Shown piece by piece: positions 32,831 to 40,089 of a stretch of DNA of 40,089 nucleotides (positions are counted from its first letter, which is position 1; each line of letters opens with the position of its first letter). The notes beneath the pieces were generated by a model that made no database searches, was not told where the DNA came from, and worked only from the letters and a program-made list of their open reading frames with translations. Position numbers and translations under genes: made by a program. The stretch spans positions 1 to 40,089 of the forward strand of contig JAERMM010000002.1 in the NCBI GenBank assembly GCA_016844585.1, in the 5' to 3' direction. Source of the stretch: Chloroflexota bacterium. Lineage in GTDB: Bacteria > Chloroflexota > UBA6077 > SHYK01.

Positions 32831-33504
32831 CGCGTCTCACCCACCAGGCGCGCTCTGGGTCGTTCGTCGACAGCGGTTGGCCGAATCCTCTGCAGAACGG
32901 TGATCAAGCGTTGGTGATCGTCTCGTAGGAGCGCCGCGACCTCCCGTCCGGCGCGAACGCGGAAGGCGTAAGCGGTTTCATCCGCGACGGTGCGCTCGCG
33001 CGCTGTTGCGGCGCATCGGATGTGGGCTGCGAGGACCTCCTCGGTGGGTAAGCTCCGTTCCCCGAGGAGCATGCGGAAGTAGTCGAGCGTACGGGTGAAG
33101 CCGCGAACTTCGTCTGAGCTGCCCATGCCTATCGAATAGTGAATTGGGGGAGGCGTTGGCGGCAGGTGCTGGTGGATCCCAGCATTGTCGTCAAAGCCGA
33201 CGACCAAGCAGTCGAAGCAGGTCCGAAGCACGAGCGCGAGATCCGGATGGTTGTGGTAGACCTCCGCGTCCTCCATGCCGTCGGCGGCTCGCGGAATTGG
33301 CCTAGCTCCCACGTCCAGGCCGTCCGTGAAGGCGCCGACGACGATGCCGTAAATCGTCAGGTCCGTCTCGGCCCTGACTCGAACGAGCGCTCCTAGCGGC
33401 GGCGACTCGTGGAGACGGAGGCACTGTCCCTGAAAGGTCGAGATGGCCGTACCGATTACCTCGCCAACTCGAGACGCTTGATCGTTCGGAGATTGCAGGC
33501 TCAT
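32827..33504 (-). CDS. HAS-barrel domain protein linked to HerA/NurA
   Basis: A 225-residue protein beginning with RVGEVIGTAISTFQGQCLRL and LGALVRVRAETDLTIYGIVVG, a HAS-barrel pattern (HerA-ATP synthase fold) at about residues 12-65. The rest is a mixed helical region with DYFRMLLGERSLPTEEV and no catalytic motif I recognise. Stand-alone HAS-barrel proteins occur near herA and nurA in some genomes and probably assist complex assembly; that is inference. ATG 33504 was chosen. An in-frame start at 33564 would begin inside palindromic element A and encode only repeat sequence. The stop overlaps the NatA-like ATPase (ATGA). Confidence 0.8.
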   Translation of the reverse strand: MSLQSPNDQASRVGEVIGTAISTFQGQCLRLHESPPLGALVRVRAETDLTIYGIVVGAFTDGLDVGARPIPRAADGMEDAEVYHNHPDLALVLRTCFDCLVVGFDDNAGIHQHLPPTPPPIHYSIGMGSSDEVRGFTRTLDYFRMLLGERSLPTEEVLAAHIRCAATARERTVADETAYAFRVRAGREVAALLRDDHQRLITVLQRIRPTAVDERPRARLVGETR

Positions 33505-33526
33505 TGCGCACTCTGTCGGTTCTGTT

Positions 33527-33648
33527 CCTCTCCCATCGCAATGGGAGAGGCTAGGCGAGGGCACCTTGTGGGCGCCGCAGGGTCACCTGGACCCGGCAGA
33601 GGGGTGGCCCTCACCCCCGCCTCTCCCGCCGCGGCAGGAGAGGGGCAG
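33527..33648 (+). repeat. Palindromic intergenic element, copy A (inverted relative to copy B)
   Basis: About 122 bases with two hairpins: a ten-pair stem CCTCTCCCAT/ATGGGAGAGG at 33527-33550, and a CTCTCCCGC.../...AGGAGAG hairpin near 33621-33642. It fills the gap between nurA and the HAS-barrel gene. The ends match the reverse complement of 34914-35032 closely; the middle is diverged. It resembles REP/MITE-like repeats spread through many genomes. Confidence 0.85.
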
Positions 33649-33690
33649 ACAAGCTCGCCCCAACCCACGGTGGTCCTGCGCCAAGCTCTA

Positions 33691-34848
33691 CTAGACTGCA
33701 CGGAGGTTCTTGCTCGCCTGCTTTTCAGAGAGCCCGGCTGACATGCCAGCCCGCTGAAGCGCCTCCGCCACCAGCTGCTGAAATGCTCGGCGATCACCGC
33801 CGCTGATCACCGCCTGCTCGTGGGCACGAGCCAGCGCCACCGGATACCCCTGGCCCCGAGTCGCTTGATCGACCACGACGGAGTGAACGCGCTCGATCAG
33901 CTCGTTGTCCTCGGCCACCCAGCGAGGAACCTCTACTCGGGCGACCTCGCGTCCGACGTGGACGTAGAAGAAATGCGAACGGTTATGCTCTCCGTGGCGG
34001 TCGGCGTCTCGACCGGCTGCCTGCAGAAGGCCCGATCGGTCCCCCGGTTTCAGCTGATCGTACAGGCTCAAATCGATGAGCCCATCGAAAGCGCAGCCGA
34101 CCTCGGAGCATTCCACCTCACAGCCGGATTGACCGTATTGGCAACGGGCTGCCATCCGCAACGTGTCGATCAGGAGGTGGCCGTGCGGGTTGCTGACGTA
34201 GGCCGCCAGTGGCAAACCGCGCCCCCGTATCGCGTCCAATGCCTGGCCGAGCTGGTCGGACACCTCGTCCGCGCCTGCACCGGCCCAGTCTTGACGCCAG
34301 ATGGTCAGCAGACCGTCAGCGAGCGCGACTCTGGGAGCATCGATAGTTGAAGGCTCGTCGGCCAGTTGGCCCAGAGCACGCATCTCCGCCACGCTCCGCC
34401 TTGCATCGAGCAGCCGTTCCTGCAACAACACGCGGCCGCCGGCCTGTTCGACGTACAGCTCCTCGGGACGAAAGTAGAGGCGGGGCTCGTTGCTGAGGGC
34501 CGCGAACGGCGAGTCGCCATATCGAAGCCTGACAAGCCCGACGTTTATCAACGCGCAGATCGTGAGTCCGTGGCGGTCGGGCTCGATCGACGATCCATCG
34601 CTGGCGAGCACTTCGTAGGACGGCAGCGCCGGCGGTGCAGCGTGGACGGTGTCCAATGGCTCGGTGGGCGCCGCGCAGGTACGACCGCTTGCACGAGCCA
34701 TGTCCGCCAGCTTCTGCCAGGACGACGCGGACGCCTGAAACCAGGCCCGTGCAAGATCGAGTCGTGCCCTTCGTCCGTCGCGGGAGTCGCGCAGGTGCTC
34801 CCCCATGCGCTCGAGCTGGTTGCCGACACGAAGAAGGTCGAGCGTCAC
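33691..34848 (-). CDS. nurA: NurA-domain nuclease
   Basis: NurA is the 5'-3' exonuclease partner of HerA. This protein has about 385 residues with the two family Asp-containing motifs: SDGSSIEPD near residue 90 and ALADGLL near residue 175. A C-terminal His-rich stretch (RDADRHGEHNRSHFFYVHVG) near residues 290-308 matches the family's closing motif. GTG 34848 was chosen because upstream in-frame sequence, up to 35004, runs into palindromic element B. No strong ribosome site is seen, so the start could be a few codons away. It is bracketed by inverted elements A and B, and heads the cluster that also contains herA, sbcD and sbcC. Confidence 0.87.
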   Translation of the reverse strand: MTLDLLRVGNQLERMGEHLRDSRDGRRARLDLARAWFQASASSWQKLADMARASGRTCAAPTEPLDTVHAAPPALPSYEVLASDGSSIEPDRHGLTICALINVGLVRLRYGDSPFAALSNEPRLYFRPEELYVEQAGGRVLLQERLLDARRSVAEMRALGQLADEPSTIDAPRVALADGLLTIWRQDWAGAGADEVSDQLGQALDAIRGRGLPLAAYVSNPHGHLLIDTLRMAARCQYGQSGCEVECSEVGCAFDGLIDLSLYDQLKPGDRSGLLQAAGRDADRHGEHNRSHFFYVHVGREVARVEVPRWVAEDNELIERVHSVVVDQATRGQGYPVALARAHEQAVISGGDRRAFQQLVAEALQRAGMSAGLSEKQASKNLRAV

Positions 34849-34913
34849 GGGGCGGTCCGCCCAGCCACTAGTAGAGCTCGGCGAAAGAGCGCCGTCGATT
34901 GGTATGAGTCCGT

Positions 34914-35032
34914 CTGCCCCTCTCCTGCGCAGCGGGAGAGGCGGGGGTGAGGGCCACCCGTTCCGAATCCAGGCGGCTACGGAGCGCCGAAAGGGTGCCC
35001 TCACCTAACCTCTCCCATCGCGATGGGAGAGG
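34914..35032 (-). repeat. Palindromic intergenic element, copy B
   Basis: About 119 bases, inverted relative to copy A at 33527-33648. It ends in a perfect 24-base palindrome at 35009-35032 with arms CCTCTCCCATCG/CGATGGGAGAGG. The other end holds an imperfect CTCTCCTGC.../...GGGAGAG hairpin. It lies 65 bases upstream of the nurA start, so nurA's promoter must sit in that short space, inside the element, or beyond it. Confidence 0.85.
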
Positions 35033-35320
35033 GATAGAAACGAACCCGAGCACCTTGGGCACAACCGAGGCCGGGTATTCATTGTCGTGTCCGGCGCCCT
35101 CGTTTTTGGCTGCTTTTGCAATCCGCCTGACGGAATCTACGCGTTCCAAGGGTTCTCCAGGGCGGCGCATGCGAGCACCGCGCAAGTGTAGCAATCGCAG
35201 TAGCAGCGACGAAAGAATAGTCGTGCCCGGCGTCGCCATCTTGAGGAATATCACCACGGCCTGAGAGAATTGCTGTAACAATGATAGGTAGAGCAACGTT
35301 ACCAGGAGTGACCGGGGAGA
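35033..35320. other. Intergenic region between nurA and the second sigma factor
   Basis: These 288 bases separate divergent transcription units. No gene, RNA or strong housekeeping promoter was recognised. Frames are open on both strands but short, unconserved to the eye, and run into the palindromic element. The only candidate signal is the ECF-type promoter at 35275-35300. Confidence 0.5.
35275..35300 (+). promoter_or_regulatory. Possible ECF-type promoter for the second sigma gene
   Basis: GTAAC and CGTT are 17 bases apart, similar in form to the GGAAC/CGTC promoters used by ECF sigma factors. The start codon is about 20 bases downstream. The gene could control itself; this rests on pattern only. 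Confidence 0.28.
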
Positions 35321-35887
35321 ATGTCGTCCAACCCCCCCGTCGAGACCGAGCAGGAAGCATCGCTGGTCGAGCGGGCCATCAATGGTGAGGTAGCAGCGTT
35401 TACGGAGCTTTACGATTGCTATCACGACCGCATTTACCGTCACGTCTTCTATCGCGTGGCTCGGTCCGAGGACGCGGAGGACTTGACTCAGCAAGTGTTT
35501 CTGCGAGCCTGGCGTGCGCTCGGCCGCTACCGTCAAACCGGGAGCCCGTTCGTCGCCTGGCTCTTTACTATCGCGCATAACGAGATCGTCAGTTTCTATC
35601 GACGCCAACGGCCAACCTCATCGCTCGATGACGAGGTAGGCGACTGGCCATCCGATGAACGACTTGAGGGAGTAGCCGAGGTACGGCTGGAGCACGAGAG
35701 AGTGCGTCGGGCCATGACGAGGCTCAAGCCCGAGCAGCAGCAAGTCCTCTCGATGCGATTTCTGGAAAGCCTGGAGTATCGAGACATCGCGGCGGCCCTC
35801 GGGAAATCGGAAGGGAACGTCCGTGTGATGCAGCATCGGGCGATTGAGCGGCTGAGGCAGATCCTCGAGGAAGGGGCCAGAGCATGA
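35321..35887 (+). CDS. ECF-type RNA polymerase sigma factor (copy 2)
   Basis: A 188-residue sigma factor with region 2 (FTELYDCYHDRIYRHVFYRV, then SEDAEDLTQQVFLRAWRAL) and region 4 (LKPEQQQVLSMRFLE, then a helix-turn-helix YRDIAAALGKSEGNVRV). It is clearly related to copy 1 at 9606-10235 but diverged, so the two probably serve different promoters. ATG 35321 is preceded by a GGGGAGA stretch. It overlaps the DUF5667 partner by four bases (ATGA). Regulation through that partner is inferred. Confidence 0.92.
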   Translation: MSSNPPVETEQEASLVERAINGEVAAFTELYDCYHDRIYRHVFYRVARSEDAEDLTQQVFLRAWRALGRYRQTGSPFVAWLFTIAHNEIVSFYRRQRPTSSLDDEVGDWPSDERLEGVAEVRLEHERVRRAMTRLKPEQQQVLSMRFLESLEYRDIAAALGKSEGNVRVMQHRAIERLRQILEEGARA

Positions 35888-37491
35888 ATCCAGAGCTGGC
35901 GAAGCTCTACGATGACTGCCTGGCCGATGTAAAGGCCGGCCGTAAGACAGTCGCCGAATGCCTGGCGGACCATCCGACTTGGGCGGATGAGCTGAAGGCG
36001 TTTCTCTCCATCGCGCTTGCCATCCGGATGCCCCGCGTGCCGGTTGACCAGGACCGGAAGCTAGCAGCGCGTGTGCGTTTCATCGAAGCCTTGCACAAAG
36101 AGAGCCAGCCGCGCCCCTCGCGCCTGACGACTCTGGCGAGGTGGCTTGCGCCTGTTGCGCGTCCAGGTTTTGCCGCCGTGATCCTCGCCGTGCTGATCGT
36201 CGCGGTGACAGGAACGTCCACCGTGCTTGCAGCCCAGGGGTCGATCCCCGGCGACGTGCTCTATCCAGTGAAGACGACGCTCGAACAGGTCCAGGTCGCC
36301 ATCGCTCCGACGCCGCAGCGCAAGGCTAGGCTGCACGTCGAGTTCGCGCGGAAGCGGCTCGCGGAAGCGGAGGCCGCCGCGATCTCCGGCCGCGACGACG
36401 CGGCTCAAATCGCAATGCGCGGCTACGCCGACGCGATGGCACAGGCGAACGCTGAGGTTGAATCGGCGCCCGGCGGCCCGGAAATGACGCCCCTGGTGCA
36501 GGAGATTCAGGGTAACGTTCTGCGCGCTGAGGAGGTTCAGTCCCGAGCGCAGGAGAGGAAGCGAACGGGGAACGAGCCACAAGCACCGGCTTTCGGCCCT
36601 CCAACGCGTAGTCCAGAGGCGCTGGCTGGGGCAGCCGCGAGCGTCGATCCGCCATCATCTCCAATGGCCGTCAGTGGCGGCGGCTTCGTGCCGGGCACTC
36701 CAACCATCGCGACTGATGGCTTAGTTCAGCCGACGGCGCTTCTCTCTGAAGCTCAACCCCTGATCGCCATCCCACCGGGAACCGCGACATCAACGCGCAA
36801 CGATCGCGATGACACGCAACCGGGGACTGCGCGCGCCACCCAAACGCCGAGACCGGTCACCGTCACCCCCTCCCCAACCCGCCCGGCCACCGCCACCGCG
36901 TCACCGACCCGACCGGCTCCTTCTCTGATTCCGACGGCCTCACCGACGATAACGCGACAAGCAGTTGTTATTCCGCTAGCGCTTACGATTCGGCCGGCCT
37001 CGCCGACAGCCGTCGGGGACGACGATGCGGACACTGACGACCGTTCGGGTGGCCCGGCCGATCGAGCGACGGTCCGGGACGATCTCGGCGACGGGGACGA
37101 CTCAGGCACCGGAGTGCGCCAGGACGATCCACGGCGTGACCTCCTCCCCACATCGGTGCGGGCTGCTACCCCTACCCCTACGCCGCGGCCGAACTCCACG
37201 CCTGATGCAGCGTCGAGGGGCGCACTAGCTTCGACGGTTGAGACGCCACGAGAGTCCGATAACCGCCGTTGGAACGACGACGATAACGAAACGGACGAGC
37301 GCCGCACGTTGGACACTGTCGGGGCCTTGACGGCGACTCCACCACGAACACCTTCGCCGACGTCTACGCGCACAATCACAACGACACCTGGTCGTTCAGG
37401 CAACGGCAACGACCGGGCAGGACCCAGGGTCACATTACCAGACTTGCGCGACCTTTTCCGCCGTGGAAGGACTAGCTCACCCTTATTCTGA
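35884..37491 (+). CDS. DUF5667 membrane protein, partner of the second ECF sigma factor
   Basis: A 535-residue single-pass protein. Its cytoplasmic N-terminus contains YDDCLADVKAGRKTVAECL and a HPTWADEL motif, the pattern common at the start of Chloroflexota DUF5667 proteins. A membrane helix follows (about 95-118), then the DUF5667 domain starting with QGSIPGDVLYPVKTTLEQVQ (about 118-220), and a very long Thr/Pro/Asp-rich tail to the end that is probably extended and outside the cell. It lacks a zinc anti-sigma motif. Same architecture as the protein at 8501-9682 but with a different tail. Function as a sensor or anti-sigma is inferred from the coupled sigma gene. Confidence 0.83.
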   Translation: MNPELAKLYDDCLADVKAGRKTVAECLADHPTWADELKAFLSIALAIRMPRVPVDQDRKLAARVRFIEALHKESQPRPSRLTTLARWLAPVARPGFAAVILAVLIVAVTGTSTVLAAQGSIPGDVLYPVKTTLEQVQVAIAPTPQRKARLHVEFARKRLAEAEAAAISGRDDAAQIAMRGYADAMAQANAEVESAPGGPEMTPLVQEIQGNVLRAEEVQSRAQERKRTGNEPQAPAFGPPTRSPEALAGAAASVDPPSSPMAVSGGGFVPGTPTIATDGLVQPTALLSEAQPLIAIPPGTATSTRNDRDDTQPGTARATQTPRPVTVTPSPTRPATATASPTRPAPSLIPTASPTITRQAVVIPLALTIRPASPTAVGDDDADTDDRSGGPADRATVRDDLGDGDDSGTGVRQDDPRRDLLPTSVRAATPTPTPRPNSTPDAASRGALASTVETPRESDNRRWNDDDNETDERRTLDTVGALTATPPRTPSPTSTRTITTTPGRSGNGNDRAGPRVTLPDLRDLFRRGRTSSPLF

Positions 37492-37524
37492 GTTGTCATG
37501 CGTCTTCGACGCGCCGCTGACGGA

Positions 37525-37540
37525 TGAAAACGCGTTTTCA
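37525..37540. terminator. Short A/T-rich palindrome between convergent genes
   Basis: A perfect 16-base palindrome (TGAAAACG/CGTTTTCA) lies 33 bases after the DUF5667 stop and before the convergent sigma gene's end. It could fold as a six-pair stem with a CGCG loop and might end transcription in both directions, but it has no proper T-run, so the call is weak. Confidence 0.25.
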
Positions 37541-37589
37541 GAGCAGCCCACGGGCGAAGAAGCCATAGCCCATTGAACAGCAGTGAACG

Positions 37590-37612
37590 GGTCCTTCGCT
37601 TCGCTCAGGATG
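37590..37612. repeat. Dispersed intergenic repeat fragment (CCTTCGCTTCGCTCAGGATG type)
   Basis: The motif CCTTCGCTTCGCTCAGGATG is familiar from intergenic regions of many bacteria, where its complement reads CATCCTGAGCGAAGCGAAGG. One copy lies in the gap between the convergent DUF5667 and sigA genes. Function unknown; recognised from memory of similar genomes. Confidence 0.55.
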
Positions 37613-37648
37613 TCGATGGCCTTGGGCGCGCTTCTAGAGCAGTGGGGA

Positions 37649-38737
37649 TTACTCGACGTAATCGCGGAACTGCTTCATGAACGGGACAGTCGTCCGCAGC
37701 TTGCGAATCGCCTCAGCCTCGATCTGCCGTGCTCGCTCGCGGCTAATGTCCAGCTCATCCCCAACTTCGCCAAGTGTTCGCACCTGGCCGTCTTCGAGGC
37801 CGAACCGCATGCGCAGCACCTGCGCCTCACGTGGAGTCAGATGACGGCGAAGCGCGTCGTCAAGCATGTGCGCGAGAACGACTTCCTCAGCCTCTTCCGC
37901 GGGTGCCCTGGCTCCCGCGTCGGCGATCAGGTCGGCGAGCGTCGACTCCTCTTCCTCGCCGATTGGGGTCTCGAGTGAGATGGGGACCTTGGCGGCACGG
38001 AACGCCTCGCGGACCCTCTCGGGTTCGATGCCCAGGCGCTCGCCAATCTCGGCAGGGGTGGGCTCACGCCCAAGCTCCTGGTGAAGCTCGCGCGCCGTGT
38101 TGTAGAGACGGGTGAGCTGCTCGATGATGTGAACCGGAAGACGGATGGTTCGTGCCTGGTCGGCCACGGCACGGCTGATGGCCTGACGGATCCACCAGTA
38201 CGCGTAGGTCGAGAATCGGAAGCCACGCCGCCAGTCATACTTTTCCACGCCGCGTTGAAGGCCGATGTTTCCTTCCTGGATGAGGTCGAGGAAAAGCAGG
38301 CCACGCCCCATGTACTTTCTCGCGACCGACACAACCAGCCGCAGATTGGACTCGACGAGCCGACGGCGCGCCGCGTCCCCGATGGCTATGACCTCGTCGA
38401 GACGTTCACGATCGTCCTGATCGATCTCGCCGGCGGCCACAACCTCTTTGGCGGCCTCGCCTGCCTCGCGCTGCTGCGCCAGCATGACTTCTTCTTCGGC
38501 GGTAAGTAGCGGTCGCTGGCTGATCTCGCGGAGGTAGAGCGCAGCGGGGCTATCAGGGGCTAACTCCTCGGCGGGACTGGGCGTGCGCGGGACGGCGAAC
38601 GAAGGCCCGTCGTCTGCCATTGCCTCGATGTCAGCCCAGGGATCGCCGCCATGTTGTTCGACAAGCTCAATTCCAGAATCGCGAACCAGTTTGCTCGCCT
38701 CCTCAAGATCCATTGGTGATGATGAATGATCTAGCAT
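37649..38737 (-). CDS. sigA: Primary-type sigma-70 factor (RpoD/SigA-like)
   Basis: A sigma factor of about 362 residues with region 1.2 ([20 protein letters not shown]), region 2 ([20 protein letters not shown], then [10 protein letters not shown] and [13 protein letters not shown]), region 3, and region 4 ([20 protein letters not shown], then [18 protein letters not shown]). It lacks region 1.1 and the long non-conserved insert of proteobacterial RpoD, so it may be the main factor of this organism or a closely related alternative. ATG 38737 was chosen because an AGGTGA site lies about ten bases upstream; TTG 38770 and ATG 38713 are other in-frame options. Confidence 0.9.
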   Translation of the reverse strand: MLDHSSSPMDLEEASKLVRDSGIELVEQHGGDPWADIEAMADDGPSFAVPRTPSPAEELAPDSPAALYLREISQRPLLTAEEEVMLAQQREAGEAAKEVVAAGEIDQDDRERLDEVIAIGDAARRRLVESNLRLVVSVARKYMGRGLLFLDLIQEGNIGLQRGVEKYDWRRGFRFSTYAYWWIRQAISRAVADQARTIRLPVHIIEQLTRLYNTARELHQELGREPTPAEIGERLGIEPERVREAFRAAKVPISLETPIGEEEESTLADLIADAGARAPAEEAEEVVLAHMLDDALRRHLTPREAQVLRMRFGLEDGQVRTLGEVGDELDISRERARQIEAEAIRKLRTTVPFMKQFRDYVE

Positions 38738-38923
38738 GCGTTGTTGGTCACCTGTCAGCGTCCATTCCAACTACCAGCCCGTTAGATTTCTGCTTGTTAC
38801 GGCCACCGGGGACCACTGCTTTGCAACGGGATGCTAAATGTAGAGCGCTGTCACTCCTATGATACCAGGGTGGTCAGTCGGGCTTTCGGCATGAGTGCCC
38901 GATAGTCCCCTGATCACGGTACG

Positions 38924-39454
38924 TCACTTTGCCCAATCTGTAAAGAAGATGCGATGCAAACGGTCCAGATCGTCCTCGGCGACAACCGAGCCGCCCGGTG
39001 CCTCCGACATCTCGGCCAGGCGCGCCTCGGCCAGCCGCAATCGCGTGGCGAGGACCCGCGCCAGATTCAGGACAACGCGGTAAGCGGGCAGCGATCCCGA
39101 CTCCAGCATTGCCTGAAACCGCCCTGCGCTGAAGCGCAGCACGACGCATCGATCGACCGCGTAAGCCGTTGCCGAATGAGTTCCGCCGACGAGCATGCTG
39201 GTCTCGCCCACGACGGCGCCAGATCCGAGCGTGCCGAGGGTGCGCTCCTGCCCTCCTGTGCCGCGGACGCTCACCTCGATGGAGCCAGCAACGACGACCA
39301 GGAAGGCGTCGTTCGCCTCCCCCTGGAGGAAGACTGCCTCGCCGGCCGGTATCTCGACACGAGTCGCCGCGTCTACCAGCTCTTTACGATCTTCGGCCGC
39401 CAGCCCGTCGAAGATCGGGCTGCTGGCCACCTGATCGGTCATCAACTCTGCCAT
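38924..39454 (-). CDS. Cyclic-nucleotide-binding-domain protein without DNA-binding domain
   Basis: A 176-residue protein with a CRP-type cNMP-binding fold (about 15-130). The phosphate-binding cassette region reads LGSGAVVGETSMLVGGTHSATAYA, which resembles the usual GE-x(n)-R-x-A loop but has Ser in place of the Arg that binds cAMP. It ends in a helical tail with no helix-turn-helix. It may sense a ligand without contacting DNA, or bind no cyclic nucleotide at all. The GGGAG ribosome site at 39464-39468 lies inside the duplicated gdhA tail. It is downstream of gdhA and probably in its transcript. Confidence 0.85.
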   Translation of the reverse strand: MAELMTDQVASSPIFDGLAAEDRKELVDAATRVEIPAGEAVFLQGEANDAFLVVVAGSIEVSVRGTGGQERTLGTLGSGAVVGETSMLVGGTHSATAYAVDRCVVLRFSAGRFQAMLESGSLPAYRVVLNLARVLATRLRLAEARLAEMSEAPGGSVVAEDDLDRLHRIFFTDWAK

Positions 39455-39457
39455 GCG

Positions 39458-39555
39458 CCTACACTCCCTGCAAGACGGCTGCCCGGCCTACTCGACCGAC
39501 CGCGATCCTACACTCCCTGCAGGACCGCAGCCCTGCCTACTCGACCGACCGCGAT
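39458..39555 (-). repeat. Two tandem 49-bp copies of the glutamate dehydrogenase 3' end
   Basis: Bases 39458-39506 and 39507-39555 are direct copies, 45 of 49 identical. The upstream-in-gene copy (39507-39555) encodes the last residues of the dehydrogenase (IAVGRVGRAAVLQGV and stop). The other, just after the stop, encodes exactly the same peptide and stop. All four differences are synonymous (Arg, Ala, Ala and Leu codons). Confidence 0.93.
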
Positions 39556-40089
39556 GATGAAGGCGGAAGTGCGGAGATCGAGGTCCCGCTCTCGCGCCAG
39601 GTTTGCAACGGATCGATAGGCGTTCGTCATCGTTGTGCCCAGTTGAGTACGAACGTCGTTCAGGGTCCAGGTGACGTGCTGCAGGTTCTGCACCCACTCG
39701 AAGTACGACACCGTGACCCCTCCGGCATTCGCCAGAATGTCGGGCACGACGGTAATCCCCCGTTTGCGAAACACCTCATCAGCCGCCGGCGTCGTTGGTC
39801 CGTTGGCGCCCTCGACCACCATTTGTGCCTGCACCGCGGCGGCGACGTCCGCGTCGAATACTTCCTCGAGGGCACACGGAACGAGCACGTCGCATTTCAG
39901 ACGGAGCAGCTCCTGGTTGGTGATGCGCTCTCCTCCGTCGAACTCCACCAGGAGGCGCTTTGACCGAACGTGCTCCAGAAGAGTAGGCACGTCCAACCCA
40001 CCCGGTTGAGCCCGGCCGCCGGAGGAGTCCGTCGCACCGATGACCGTGCCGCCGCGCTCGTGGATCCAGCGGGCCGCGTTCGAGCCAAC
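39508..40089 (-). CDS. gdhA: Glutamate dehydrogenase (Glu/Leu/Phe/Val family), C-terminal part; 5' end beyond window
   Basis: The last 193 residues of an NAD(P)-dependent dehydrogenase that interconverts glutamate and 2-oxoglutarate. The reading frame is open to the window edge, so the start is missing. Visible parts are the end of the nucleotide-binding fold (VGSNAARWIHERGGTVIGATDSSGG), then DVLVPCALEEV, VVEGANGPTTPAADE and DILANAGGVTVSYFEWVQNL, all classic for this family; the last motif favours glutamate dehydrogenase. The C-terminus is tandemly duplicated downstream. The next gene begins 53 bases after the stop. Confidence 0.93.
   Translation of the reverse strand, partial: VGSNAARWIHERGGTVIGATDSSGGRAQPGGLDVPTLLEHVRSKRLLVEFDGGERITNQELLRLKCDVLVPCALEEVFDADVAAAVQAQMVVEGANGPTTPAADEVFRKRGITVVPDILANAGGVTVSYFEWVQNLQHVTWTLNDVRTQLGTTMTNAYRSVANLARERDLDLRTSAFIIAVGRVGRAAVLQGV

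Noticed and set aside
34868-35608. 246-residue minus-strand frame upstream of nurA
   Set aside because: It crosses the palindromic element and the opposite strand of the sigma gene; no conserved motif.
1-40089. tRNA and rRNA genes
   Set aside because: No T-arm-like sequence with a matching acceptor stem was found outside coding sequence on either strand by eye.

Overview
The window looks like a piece of chromosome from a high-G+C member of the Chloroflexota or a close relative. This is an inference from four things seen together: two ECF sigma factor/DUF5667 pairs, several envelope proteins carrying long Thr/Pro-rich linkers, a DUF2085 protein next to a CopC-CopD fusion, and an archaeal-style HerA/NurA/Mre11/Rad50 (SbcCD) cluster in a bacterial genome. 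No tRNA, rRNA, phage, transposase or CRISPR array was seen.

Layout. (1) 1-5153, plus strand: a tightly overlapping operon with larB, folC and larC (nickel-pincer cofactor synthesis split by a folate gene), a damaged family-2 glycosyltransferase and an intact polyprenyl-phosphate glycosyltransferase, closed by a strong intrinsic terminator. (2) 5208-6860: methionyl-tRNA synthetase. (3) 6982-10235, minus strand: a one-pass SH3b protein, then an ECF sigma factor with its DUF5667 partner. (4) 10477-15489, plus: a Trm112-like zinc protein and two tandem S8 subtilases. The first has lost its catalytic residues; the second is intact. (5) 15494-18407, minus: a DUF2085 protein and a CopC-CopD fusion. 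(6) 18488-24047, plus: a good sigma-70 promoter followed by ABC ATPase, permease, GldG-like protein, DUF4340 protein, endonuclease III and an inositol-monophosphatase-family enzyme, all overlapping or touching. (7) 24064-34848, minus: a LysM/M23 peptidase, then a long DNA-end-processing cluster read as nurA, HAS-barrel protein, ABC ATPase, ABC permease, herA, sbcD, sbcC. (8) 35321-37491, plus: the second ECF sigma/DUF5667 pair. (9) 37649-40089, minus: glutamate dehydrogenase (running off the right edge), a cyclic-nucleotide-binding-domain protein, and a primary-type sigma factor.

The main candidate for an unusual system is the 25.5-34.8 kb cluster. It unites HerA, NurA, Mre11-like SbcD and Rad50-like SbcC (together a DNA-end resection machine, as in the archaeal operon) with a separate HAS-barrel protein and a drug/ion-type ABC exporter placed inside the operon with overlapping genes. 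nurA is bracketed by two inverted ~120-bp palindromic elements, and 7-bp GTGCTGA arrays sit at the sbcD/sbcC junction and in frame at the start of herA.

A second theme is duplication of gene 3' ends. The last ~50 bp of the first subtilase and the last 49 bp of glutamate dehydrogenase are each repeated just downstream. In the dehydrogenase all four differences are synonymous, which points to recombination between diverged coding copies rather than simple slippage.
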